Source: Pseudomonas sp. URMO17WK12:I2
Lineage (GTDB): Bacteria > Pseudomonadota > Gammaproteobacteria > Pseudomonadales > Pseudomonadaceae
Assembly: GCF_003253735.1 (NCBI RefSeq)
Contig: NZ_QKYW01000011.1
Span: 107,703-171,702 of the forward strand
Length of the DNA stretch: 64,000 nt
Reading direction: 5' to 3'
Positions within the stretch are counted from its first letter, which is position 1. Each line of letters starts with the position of its first letter. Below the pieces are notes generated by a model. It made no database searches and was not told the origin of the DNA. It worked only from the letters and a program-made list of their open reading frames with translations. Made by a program: the position numbers and the translations under genes. This document shows, in pieces, positions 27,481 through 35,102 of this stretch.

Positions 27481-27570
27481 GGTGAAGTGTCCGAGCGGTT
27501 GAAGGAGCACGCCTGGAAAGTGTGTATACGAGAAATCGTATCAAGGGTTCGAATCCCTTCTTCACCGCCA
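27481..27570 (+). tRNA. tRNA-Ser (anticodon GGA)
   Basis: A 90-base tRNA with encoded CCA end. The acceptor stem GGTGAAG pairs with CTTCACC. The anticodon loop CTGGAAAG gives GGA, which reads UCC and UCU. A long variable arm (GTGTATACGAGAAATCGTATC region) is typical of tRNA-Ser, and the T arm contains GGTTCGAATCC. Position 73 is G, the serine discriminator. Confidence 0.95.
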
Positions 27571-27583
27571 CTTTCGAACAAAA

Positions 27584-27623
27584 CCAAAAACCCCGAAAGC
27601 CGACAGGTTCTCGGGGTTTTTGG
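27584..27623 (+). terminator. Rho-independent terminator of tRNA-Ser
   Basis: CCAAAAACCCCGA (27584-27596) and TCGGGGTTTTTGG (27611-27623) form a perfect 13-base-pair stem whose 3' arm includes a T-run. It lies 13 bases after the tRNA CCA. Confidence 0.85.
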
Positions 27624-27775
27624 CTTCTGGCGTTGGCTTTCTGCGTCCTCATCTTTCTTGAGTCTCTGTCACTCGCTCGAACGCTTGGCGCTCGCGCGTG
27701 GGTGGCGTGGCCGGGTGACCGTTACAGCATTCTTTTCTCGATGCGCCCTGGCGGCGGCATCGCTCCGAGGTTTTT

Positions 27776-29122
27776 ATGTCGCAATTGCTTGGCATGGCGC
27801 TGGGGCCCTTGCTCGGTTTGTTCATCATCAGTATCGGCAACGGCTTCATTTCATCGCTGACCACCCTGCGCCTGGATGCGGCCGGGGTGTCGGCGACGGT
27901 GATCGGCATCGTCTCGGCGTCCTACTTTATTGGCCTGACCCTGGGGGCGCTGTTCAACGACCGACTGATCCTGCGCATCGGGCATATCCGCGCCTACAGC
28001 AGCTTTGCCTCGCTGACGGCGGTCTGTGTGCTGCTGCAGGGGCTGTTCTTCGATCCCTGGGCCTGGTTCGTCTTTCGGCTGATCGCCGGCTGGTCGATTC
28101 TCGGCGTGTTTCTGGTGGTGGAGAGCTGGATGCTCCTGGCCGGCGACCAGAAGGTGCGCGGCCGCCTGCTGGCGTTGTACATGATGGCGTTGTACGGCTC
28201 CGGCATGCTCGGGCAGTTGCAGCTCGGCGCCATCGATGCCTGGGGCGAGACCGCACCCTTTATGGTGGCCGGGCTGCTGGCTTCATTGTCGGTGCTGCCG
28301 ATGGGCATCATTCCGCGGGTCACGCCGCTGGTCGAGAAGGTCGAGCCGCTGCTGCCTCATCAGTTGATCCGCATGACGCCGACCGGGGTGATCGGCTGCT
28401 TCGGCTCGGGGATCGCCATTGCCGCGGTGTATTCGCTGCTGCCGCTGTACCTGCAGCGGGTGGGCATGAGCGTCAGCGAGGTCGGCCAGATGATGGCCAG
28501 CGTGATCCTTGGCGCCATGCTGCTGCAGTATCCGGTCGGGCGCTGGTCTGATCAGCATGATCGGCAGAGCGTGCTGATCGTGCTCAGCCTGTTCTGTCTG
28601 CTGATTTCTCTGGCGATCATGATTCTGCCGTCCTCGCCAATGTTGCTGATGGTGCTGCTGTTCCTGCTCGGCGGCGGTGTGTTTGCCGTCTACCCGGTGG
28701 CGGTCAGCCATGCGGCGGATCGCGCGCCGGCCGGGGCCCTGGTGCGCATGGTGCAGGGGCTGCTGCTGATCAACTCGCTGGGCTCGGCGATCAGCCCGCT
28801 GATGATCTCCCCGCTGATGGAGCACGACGGTGACGCCGGCTTGTTCCTGGCCTTCAGCCTGCTCAACGGCTGCCTGGTATTGCTGTTCTTCTGGCGACGC
28901 AAGCTGCGTCCCGCCCCCCAGCCTGTGGCACCATTCGAGCCGGCCACGCCTGCCTCGATGGTCGGCGCGGAGCTGCGGGTGACCGAGGATCTGATGCAGG
29001 GTGCGCTCGAGCACGAGCGCCAGGAAGACCTCTCCGATGTGGTTCCTGGCGTCGAGGTTGCCGAGCCGCTGGTCGATGCGACCATGGACGCCCGGCAGCG
29101 CGAAGGTGGGCTGCAGGCCTGA
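27776..29122 (+). CDS. MFS transporter (YcaD-like)
   Basis: 448 residues with about 12 membrane segments and the MFS loop motif in modified form (GALFNDRLILRIGHIRAY between helices 2 and 3; YPVGRWSDQHDRQ in the second half). It resembles the YcaD-type permeases and is clearly related to the second MFS protein of this window at 37454. The C-terminal tail after the last helix (FWRRKLRPAP...) is long and cytoplasmic. The next gene, earP, starts 25 bases downstream. Substrate unknown. Confidence 0.87.
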   Translation: MSQLLGMALGPLLGLFIISIGNGFISSLTTLRLDAAGVSATVIGIVSASYFIGLTLGALFNDRLILRIGHIRAYSSFASLTAVCVLLQGLFFDPWAWFVFRLIAGWSILGVFLVVESWMLLAGDQKVRGRLLALYMMALYGSGMLGQLQLGAIDAWGETAPFMVAGLLASLSVLPMGIIPRVTPLVEKVEPLLPHQLIRMTPTGVIGCFGSGIAIAAVYSLLPLYLQRVGMSVSEVGQMMASVILGAMLLQYPVGRWSDQHDRQSVLIVLSLFCLLISLAIMILPSSPMLLMVLLFLLGGGVFAVYPVAVSHAADRAPAGALVRMVQGLLLINSLGSAISPLMISPLMEHDGDAGLFLAFSLLNGCLVLLFFWRRKLRPAPQPVAPFEPATPASMVGAELRVTEDLMQGALEHERQEDLSDVVPGVEVAEPLVDATMDARQREGGLQA

Positions 29123-29147
29123 ACTGGCCAATAAGGGAAGGGCGGCT

Positions 29148-30272
29148 ATGAGGTGGGACATTTTCTGCTGTGTCGTCGACAACTATGGCGACATCGGCGT
29201 GACCTGGCGACTGGCGCGGCAACTGGTGGCCGAGCAGGGCGCCAGGGTGCGCCTGTGGGTCGATGACCTGGCGGCGCTAACGCGTATCTGCCCGCAGGCC
29301 GATGCCGGGGCGAGCTGCCAGCGATTGGATGACGTCGAGGTTCGCCACTGGGCGCCGACCTGGCAGACAGTCGAGCCGGCGGATGTGGTGATCGAGGCCT
29401 TTGCCTGCGCGTTGCCTGCCGATTACGTGGCGGCGATGTCGGCGCGCGAGACGCCGGTGCTCTGGCTGAATCTGGAATACCTGAGCGCCGAGAGCTGGGT
29501 CGAGGGCTGCCACGGCCTGCCGTCGATGCAGGGCAATGGCCAGCAGAAGTTCTTCTTCTTTCCCGGCTTCACCGCCGGCACCGGCGGGCTGCTGCGTGAG
29601 CGTGGGCTGCTTGCCGCGCGGGACGGGCTGCAGGGCGATGCCGAGGCCCGTACAGGGTTTCTCGCCTCGTTGGGCATCGCGCCCGCCGCCAACGCGCGGC
29701 TGGTTTCCCTGTTCGCCTATGAGAACGCCGCGCTGGCAGGCTGGCTGGATGCCCTGGCCGGCGATGACATGGCCACCCACCTGCTGGTGCCGGAAGGGCG
29801 GATTCTCGGCGATTTGCAGCGTTGGGCGGGGCAATCGCTCGAGGCCGGTCAGATGTTGCAACGCGGCGCACTGAACGTTCAGGTGCTGCCGTTCATGCAA
29901 CAGGATCAGTACGACGCCTTGCTCTGGTGCTGCGACCTCAACCTGGTGCGCGGCGAGGACTCCTTCGTGCGCGCGCAGTGGGCCGGCCGGCCGCTGGTCT
30001 GGCATATCTACCCGCAACAGGACGACGCGCACCTGGAAAAGCTCGATGCCTTTATGGACCTCTATTGCCAGGGGCTTTCCAGCCAGGCCGAGGCAGCATT
30101 GCGTGCCCTGTGGCATGCCTGGAACATGGGGGAGGCGATGGCACCGGCCTGGGCCGCCTGGCGGCAACAGGCCGAAGAACTGGCCAGCCATGCCCGCGAA
30201 TGGGCCAGGCGCCAGGCGGTACGTGCAGATCTTGCCGCGGCGCTGGTGCAGTTTTACCGAAATTGGCTATGA
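29148..30272 (+). CDS. earP: EarP, EF-P arginine rhamnosyltransferase
   Basis: 374 residues, starting at MRWDIFCCVVDNYGDIG. The N-terminal DNYGDIGVTWRLARQL motif, with Asp11 and Asp15 spaced as in characterised EarP proteins, and the C-terminal RGEDSFVRAQWAGRPLVWHIYPQ nucleotide-sugar region identify the family (GT-B fold). EarP transfers rhamnose from dTDP-L-rhamnose to Arg32 of elongation factor P, which lets ribosomes pass polyproline stretches. The target gene efp begins 46 bases downstream and keeps Arg32, so the pair is functionally matched. Confidence 0.95.
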   Translation: MRWDIFCCVVDNYGDIGVTWRLARQLVAEQGARVRLWVDDLAALTRICPQADAGASCQRLDDVEVRHWAPTWQTVEPADVVIEAFACALPADYVAAMSARETPVLWLNLEYLSAESWVEGCHGLPSMQGNGQQKFFFFPGFTAGTGGLLRERGLLAARDGLQGDAEARTGFLASLGIAPAANARLVSLFAYENAALAGWLDALAGDDMATHLLVPEGRILGDLQRWAGQSLEAGQMLQRGALNVQVLPFMQQDQYDALLWCCDLNLVRGEDSFVRAQWAGRPLVWHIYPQQDDAHLEKLDAFMDLYCQGLSSQAEAALRALWHAWNMGEAMAPAWAAWRQQAEELASHAREWARRQAVRADLAAALVQFYRNWL

Positions 30273-30318
30273 TACGCGGCCTCGAATTTTGTAAATCCAT
30301 TCAGATCCGGATATTCGT

Positions 30319-30891
30319 ATGAAAACCGCACAAGAAATGAAGCCTAACAGCGTGGCCCTGATCGATGGCCAGCCATGGCTGATCCAAAAGGCCGAGTTCA
30401 CCAAGTCCGGTCGTAACAGCGCCATCGTCAAGATGAAGCTGAAGAACCTGATGAACGGCTCGAAGACTGAAACCGTCTACAAAGCCGACGACAAGATGGA
30501 GCCGGTCATCCTTGAGCGCAAGGAAGTGAACCTGTCTTACATCAGCGGCGACGACTACGTATTCATGGATCCGGAATACAACTCTTACGAGCTGCGTGCC
30601 GAAGACCTGGAAAGCGTTCTGCCGTTCATCGAAGAAGGCATGAACGACGTCTGCGAAGCGGTGTTCTTCGAAGGCAAGGTCATTTCCGTCGACCTGCCGA
30701 CCACCATCGTGCGTCAGCTGGCCTACACCGAGGGTTCCGCTCGCGGCGACACCTCCGGCAAGGTGATGAAGCCTGCCAAGCTGAGCAACGGTACCGAAGT
30801 GAAAGTGGCTGATTTCTGCGAAATCGGTGACTGGATCGAGATCGACACCCGCACCGGCGAGTACAAGTCCCGCGCCAAGGCGCCGGTCTGA
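30319..30891 (+). CDS. efp: Elongation factor P
   Basis: 190 residues, full length, three-domain EF-P with KSGR32NSA at the tip of domain I. Arg at position 32, rather than Lys, is the rhamnosylated form that goes with EarP. The C-terminal signature around GDWIEIDTRTGEYKSRAK is intact. It relieves ribosome stalling at polyproline motifs. A strong terminator follows at 30911. The EpmA/EpmB lysylation route is not expected here. Confidence 0.98.
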   Translation: MKTAQEMKPNSVALIDGQPWLIQKAEFTKSGRNSAIVKMKLKNLMNGSKTETVYKADDKMEPVILERKEVNLSYISGDDYVFMDPEYNSYELRAEDLESVLPFIEEGMNDVCEAVFFEGKVISVDLPTTIVRQLAYTEGSARGDTSGKVMKPAKLSNGTEVKVADFCEIGDWIEIDTRTGEYKSRAKAPV

Positions 30892-30910
30892 TCGTCAATT
30901 CGGTGTCATG

Positions 30911-30939
30911 AAAAACCCGGCCTCAGCGCCGGGTTTTTT
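30911..30939 (+). terminator. Rho-independent terminator after efp
   Basis: AACCCGGC and GCCGGGTT pair around CTCAG, flanked by A-run and T-run (AAAAACCC...GGGTTTTTT), 19 bases after the efp stop. The flanking A-run means it could also stop minus-strand transcription. Confidence 0.9.
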
Positions 30940-30979
30940 GTGCCTGCCGTTTGGCTAAGGCCAGGGGCGGCATTACGCG

Positions 30980-31537
30980 TTATTCGTCACGACCATCCAT
31001 CATGGTGCGTTTGAGTAGCACGTAAACCGCGCCGGTGCCGCCATGCTTGGCGATGCACGAGGCGAAGCCCAGCACTTGCGGGTGCTGACGCAGCCAGGTG
31101 TTCACATGGCTTTTGATCATTGGTTTGCGGCCATCGGTGCGCACGGCTTTGCCGTGGGTGACGCGTACGCAACGAATTTCCAGCTTGGTGGCTTCGGCGA
31201 GAAACTCCCAGAGGGTGTCGCGTGCCTTCTCGACGTTCATGCCGTGCAGGTCCAGGCTGCCATCGAAGGGGATCTGGCCGAGTTTGAGCTTGCGCATCTG
31301 GCCGTCCTGCACGCCGTTGCCAGCCCAGTACAGGGCATCTTCAGCGCCAACATCGATGACGAACTGATCGGACAGGCCATCGACCTTGAGGGTATCGGTT
31401 CGTTGCGTAGCGGCCTGGCGCAGGGTGGCCAGGCGTGCGCGGTCACTCTTCGGCTTGCCGGTGTCGGCACGATCGTGCTTGATCGGCTTCACGCCTTGCA
31501 ACTGGGCTTTGAACAGGGAAAGGTCGTCGTCTTGCAT
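30980..31537 (-). CDS. Smr-domain DNA endonuclease (SmrA-like)
   Basis: 185 residues. The N-terminal half is charged and probably flexible; the C-terminal Smr domain has LDLHG (residues 95-99), VTHGKA and HGGTGAVYVLL, the motifs of the MutS2 C-terminal nuclease domain. Stand-alone Smr proteins in proteobacteria nick DNA, and some act on RNA; the exact substrate cannot be told. It is convergent with efp and lies 46 bases upstream of a small membrane protein gene on the same strand. Confidence 0.9.
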   Translation of the reverse strand: MQDDDLSLFKAQLQGVKPIKHDRADTGKPKSDRARLATLRQAATQRTDTLKVDGLSDQFVIDVGAEDALYWAGNGVQDGQMRKLKLGQIPFDGSLDLHGMNVEKARDTLWEFLAEATKLEIRCVRVTHGKAVRTDGRKPMIKSHVNTWLRQHPQVLGFASCIAKHGGTGAVYVLLKRTMMDGRDE

Positions 31538-31583
31538 GGGGCCTCCGCACGGGCGCCCAGTTTACCAAGCGGCGCAGGGCGGG

Positions 31584-31907
31584 TCAGTCGCGTTTCTTCA
31601 TCAGGTGCGGGGACATGGCCAGGTCGGCCCGGCGTTGGCGCATGCGCCGCCGGGATTTGCGCCAGCCCACTACACCGCCCCAGAACAGCGCCAGGCCGAG
31701 TACCAGCAGCACGCTGGCGTCGACCGTCGAATCGTTGAGGCTGCCCAGCGCCGGCGGGCGGCCCAGCAGCGTCGCGGTACCCGCCATCATGAGAAGAATG
31801 CCCAGTACCGCGAACAGCGCCGTCAGCGCAGCAGCAAAACGCAGCCGCCAGCTGTACGAGCGTCGCGGGCGAAGATGGCTGGCATTGAAACCGTCTGTTT
31901 GCTTCAT
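31584..31907 (-). CDS. Small hypothetical membrane protein
   Basis: 107 residues, not recognised. Two hydrophobic segments (about 24-46 and 65-82) are separated by a short loop with the polar stretch GSLNDSTVDAS. Both termini are strongly basic (RRSYSWRLR, RKSRRRMRQRR), consistent with cytoplasmic ends and a helical hairpin in the inner membrane. It precedes the smrA-like gene on the same strand. No conserved catalytic residue is evident. Confidence 0.6.
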   Translation of the reverse strand: MKQTDGFNASHLRPRRSYSWRLRFAAALTALFAVLGILLMMAGTATLLGRPPALGSLNDSTVDASVLLVLGLALFWGGVVGWRKSRRRMRQRRADLAMSPHLMKKRD

Positions 31908-31993
31908 GCGCTAATTCCTTGAAGGATCATCTCGCTCTGACTGGCAGTGTAGTAGTGGGTTCAAACAACGCGGCCCAGTAGAACTCGCTCTTC

Positions 31994-32593
31994 TTACAGC
32001 AAGGCGTTGGCGTCTGGCACCCAGGCGGCAAAGTTGTCGGCCAGGGCGATCATCTCCACGCGGTGCATCTCGGCAGCGCTGATTACCTTGCCATCGGGCG
32101 TCGGCAGGTCGCGGGTGGCGCAGGCGGCATCGACCACGGTGCAGCGGTAGCCGTAATCCTTGGTGGCGCGGATGGTGGTGCTGATGCTCGAGTGGGTCAT
32201 GAAGCCGCACACGATCAGGTCCAGATGGCCGAGCGATTGCAGCTTCTCGTGCAGCTCGGTGCCGGAAAAGGCGTTCGGCATGCGTTTCTCGACGACAATT
32301 TCGCCGGGCAGCGGGGCCACTTCCGGCAGGTGATCGCCACGCGGGCCGCGCGGGTCGAGCAGGCCACCGGGAATACCCAGGTGCTTGATATGCACGATGG
32401 AGCCACCCTGGGCGCGCACGGCGTCGAGCAATTTGGCGATCTCCACCAGGGCAGCGTCCAGGCCTGGCAACTGCACCACACCGCTGCGGTACTCTTCCTG
32501 GGCATCGATGACCAGCAGCGTCGCATTGCTCAGGTTGGCGGGGGCGTGGCCACGGCCGGTGAGCTGATAGAACGTTTGCGGGTGGGACGACAT
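31994..32593 (-). CDS. Isochorismatase-fold hydrolase family protein lacking the catalytic Cys
   Basis: 199 residues; ATG at 32593 has AAGGAG upstream. The fold is clear: LLVIDAQ (Asp30), EKRMPNAFSGT (Lys103) and VCGFMTHSSISTTIRAT. In the cysteine-hydrolase branch the last motif reads MTHxC; here residue 136 is Ser (AGC). Asp and Lys of the triad remain. Members without the Cys, such as the true isochorismatases EntB and PhzD, act by acid-base chemistry, so this may hydrolyse a vinyl ether or another substrate, or be a poor amidase. It is monocistronic. The substrate is unknown. Confidence 0.82.
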   Translation of the reverse strand: MSSHPQTFYQLTGRGHAPANLSNATLLVIDAQEEYRSGVVQLPGLDAALVEIAKLLDAVRAQGGSIVHIKHLGIPGGLLDPRGPRGDHLPEVAPLPGEIVVEKRMPNAFSGTELHEKLQSLGHLDLIVCGFMTHSSISTTIRATKDYGYRCTVVDAACATRDLPTPDGKVISAAEMHRVEMIALADNFAAWVPDANALL

Positions 32594-32818
32594 GTACGAC
32601 TCCTTGCTGGCGCGGTTAACGGGGCACATTGTCCGCCTCTACGAGGCCGCTGTGAACCTCTCTGTTGGTTGTATTGCAGCGTTCGAGCGCAGCGCTGCCA
32701 GCAGAATCGTTTCAGCTCGCGGCTGCAGGTGAGCGTGCCTCGTGACGGGAATCCTGCTGGCGGCGCTGGAATGCCACGGCCGGCCTGCTAGACTAACGCT
32801 TTTGTCCGGAGCCATGCT

Positions 32819-33745
32819 GTGACCGATGCCCGCCCAGCCCTGAATACCCGCCTGCGCACCCTGCGTGACTACATTCGTTGGGCCGTGAGCCGTTTTCAGG
32901 CAGAAGAGCTGTTCTTCGGGCACGGCACCGACAATGCCTGGGACGAAGCGCGCCAGTTGGTGCTGGGTGCACTGCACCTGCCCTGGGAGATCGCCGACAG
33001 CTACCTGGATTGCCGCCTCGAAGACGATGAACACCTGCACCTGCAGAGCCTGCTCAAGCGCCGCATCGAGGATCGCGTACCGACCGCCTACCTGCTGGGC
33101 GAAGCCTGGTTCTGTGGCTTGCCGTTCATCATCGACGAGCGCGTGCTGGTGCCCCGCTCGCCGATTGGCGAGCTGATCGAGCAGCGCTTCAGCCCCTGGC
33201 TGGCCGGCGAGCCGGCACGGATCCTCGACCTGTGCACCGGCTCGGGTTGCATAGGCATTGCCTGCGCCTATGAGTTCCTCGATGCCGAAGTGGTGCTCGG
33301 GGATCTGTCCTACGAGGCGCTGGAAGTGGCCAACCGCAATATCGAACGCCATGGCCTCGAAGAGCGCGTGTACACCGTGCAGGGCGATGGTTTCGCCGGG
33401 CTGCCAGGCCAGCGTTTCGACCTGATCGTGTCCAACCCGCCCTATGTGGATGCCGAAGATTTCGCCGACATGCCGGCCGAGTACCAGCACGAGCCGGAAA
33501 TGGGCCTGGCCTGTGGCGACGATGGCTTGGATCTGGTCCGCCGCATGCTGGCCGACGCGGCCGATCACCTCACCGACAAGGGCCTGCTGATCGTCGAAGT
33601 CGGCAACAGCCAGGTGCATGTCGAGGCGTTGTACCCGGAAGTGGATTTCGCCTGGCTGGACTTCGCCCGCGGCGGCCATGGGGTGTTCATGCTGTCGGCC
33701 GAGCAGTGCCGGGAGCACCAGGCGCTGTTTCGCGAGCGTATCTGA
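32819..33745 (+). CDS. prmB: PrmB, ribosomal protein uL3 N5-glutamine methyltransferase
   Basis: 308 residues from a GTG start (an ATG five bases earlier runs into a stop). The N-terminal substrate-binding domain with LRTLRDYIRWAVSRF is typical of PrmB rather than PrmC. The SAM-binding site is LDLCTGSGCIGIACA and the catalytic motif is SNPPYVDA. It methylates Gln150 (E. coli numbering) of ribosomal protein L3. aroC, which often follows prmB in gammaproteobacteria, is not next to it here. Confidence 0.93.
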   Translation: MTDARPALNTRLRTLRDYIRWAVSRFQAEELFFGHGTDNAWDEARQLVLGALHLPWEIADSYLDCRLEDDEHLHLQSLLKRRIEDRVPTAYLLGEAWFCGLPFIIDERVLVPRSPIGELIEQRFSPWLAGEPARILDLCTGSGCIGIACAYEFLDAEVVLGDLSYEALEVANRNIERHGLEERVYTVQGDGFAGLPGQRFDLIVSNPPYVDAEDFADMPAEYQHEPEMGLACGDDGLDLVRRMLADAADHLTDKGLLIVEVGNSQVHVEALYPEVDFAWLDFARGGHGVFMLSAEQCREHQALFRERI

Positions 33746-33867
33746 GCGATTTCTACTATCCGTCAGCCCGAATCACAGGGCGTCTGGCAGGCCATTATGT
33801 GGCGTAAGCAGCCGCTCCTACAAAATAAGCTCTGCTCACCAACCGCTCCACCGCTCACGATTCTGTG

Positions 33868-33906
33868 ATCGCAATGGTGGATGAGAAAAGCGCCATCCAC
33901 CCTACA
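33868..33906 (+). repeat. Partial copy of GTAGGGTGGAC-type intergenic repeat
   Basis: GATCGCAATGGTGGATGAG...ATCCACCCTAC matches the right half of the full copies at 46050 and 62738, including the GCAATGGTGGA segment; the left GTAGGGTGGA arm is missing. Confidence 0.6.
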
Positions 33907-33982
33907 CCTGAGGCGATGTTCTCGATCGGCCAGCTTGAAAAAGGTCGCCTGGCCGGATGCTAAATACTGGCCTTTGCGATCT

Positions 33983-34053
33983 GGTGGGAGGGGCTTTAGC
34001 CCCGAGCTCTTGACGCCTGGCCAGGCAAAATCGAGGCTAAAGCCTCTCCCACA
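33983..34053. repeat. Palindromic GTGGGAG-type repeat
   Basis: GTGGGAGGGGCTTTAGCC on the left pairs with GGCTAAAGCCTCTCCCAC on the right around a central TTGACGCCTGGCCAGGC region. It is a REP-like intergenic palindrome of a type common in Pseudomonas. Confidence 0.65.
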
Positions 34054-34140
34054 AAGCCCTGCTCAGCGTCCGCTTTTGCCTTCCTGTGATCGAATTGCCA
34101 CGCGGCAGCCAGCAGACGGGCGATATCTGCGAGTCCGCGG

Positions 34141-34905
34141 TCAGGCCTCCCGCCCGCCACGGCGCAGCAGATAGCTGTCCATGATCCAGCCATTGGCCTC
34201 GCGCGCGGCAGTGCGGGTCGTGGCGATCTGTTCGGCGACCTCGGCCAGCTTGCCGGCGATCAGGATCTCGTCCGGCGTGCCGACATAAGCGCCCCAGTAG
34301 ATGTGCAGGTCTTCGTCGATCAGGTGGCGATAGCTGTCCTGGGCGTCTAGCATCACCACCACGCTGTCCACGCCCTGTGGCCAGCCTTCGCGCAGGCGCC
34401 TGCCGGTGGTGATCTGCACGGCGCGGCCGATCTGATTCAGGGGGATGCGGTGGCGCGCGGTAAGCGCCTGTACGCTGGTGATGCCGGGAATGACCTGGTA
34501 ATCGAGGGGCATGCCGCTGGCGATCACACCATCGAGAATACGGATGGTGCTGTCGTACAGTGAGGGATCACCCCACACCAGAAAGGCACCGGTTTCGCCG
34601 TCCTGCAACTGGCCAATCAACTGCTCGAATACCGTCTGTTTGTCGCGGTTCAGGCTGTCGATGCTGGCGTCGTAGTCTGCCACATTGCGTTCGCGTTCCG
34701 GATTGGCCGCTTCCAGGATGCGGTAGTTACGGCCTGGCTCGATATAGCGTTCGAGGATCAGATGGCGCAGGGCGATCAGCTTGTCCTTGGCTTCACCCTT
34801 GTCGAGGATGAAGAACACGTCGGCGCTGTTGAGCGCCTTGATCGCCTGGGTGGTGAGGTAGTCGGGGTCACCGGCACCGATGCCGATGATCAGGATATCT
34901 TTCAT
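34141..34905 (-). CDS. cobF: CobF, precorrin-6A synthase (deacetylating)
   Basis: 254 residues of the tetrapyrrole methylase fold: N-terminal IGIGAGDPDYLTTQA (SAM site), LVWGDPSLYDST and the GITSVQALTARHRIPLN region specific to CobF. In the aerobic cobalamin pathway it methylates C-1 of precorrin-5 and removes the extruded acetyl group as acetate. No other cob gene is within the window, so it is a detached member of the pathway. Palindromic repeats on both sides fit a locus that has moved. Confidence 0.9.
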   Translation of the reverse strand: MKDILIIGIGAGDPDYLTTQAIKALNSADVFFILDKGEAKDKLIALRHLILERYIEPGRNYRILEAANPERERNVADYDASIDSLNRDKQTVFEQLIGQLQDGETGAFLVWGDPSLYDSTIRILDGVIASGMPLDYQVIPGITSVQALTARHRIPLNQIGRAVQITTGRRLREGWPQGVDSVVVMLDAQDSYRHLIDEDLHIYWGAYVGTPDEILIAGKLAEVAEQIATTRTAAREANGWIMDSYLLRRGGREA

Positions 34906-35003
34906 GCAGCGTGTCTCGTTCTTGCGATGGCGCGCAGCATATCAGGTGCTGGTAGTTGGCTGCCTCGCAGAGCAGCGCTTCGCGATCTTGAACTAGAGCA
35001 GCA

Positions 35004-35088
35004 TTTGTGGGAGGGCGTAGGGACGCCTAGTCCATGCGCCCGAAAGCTTCGCGGGCATGGACTGGGCGTCCCCGCCCGCTCCCACAGA
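35004..35088. repeat. Palindromic TGTGGGAG-type repeat
   Basis: TTGTGGGAGGGCGTAGGGACG and the right arm GGGCGTCCCCGCCCGCTCCCACA form a long imperfect hairpin, with inner arms TAGTCCATGC and GCATGGACTG. It sits just after the ggpPS stop and before cobF, and is of the same class as the copies at 33983 and 49984. Confidence 0.7.
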
Positions 35089-35102
35089 TACATTGCCTTG
35101 CT

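Larger units (their letters stand above)
33746..34140. other. Repeat-filled intergenic region
   Basis: About 395 bases after prmB with no gene. It contains a partial copy of the GTAGGGTGGAC repeat (33868-33906) and a GTGGGAG-type palindrome (33983-34053). These and the element at 35004 flank cobF on both sides. Confidence 0.55.

Noticed and set aside
27481..27775. tRNA-Ser as attachment site of a genomic island
   Set aside because: No integrase, no repeat of the tRNA 3' end was noticed, and the following genes are ordinary core genes.
33746..35100. CRISPR array suggested by repeated hairpins
   Set aside because: Repeats are dispersed palindromes without regular spacers and there are no cas genes.
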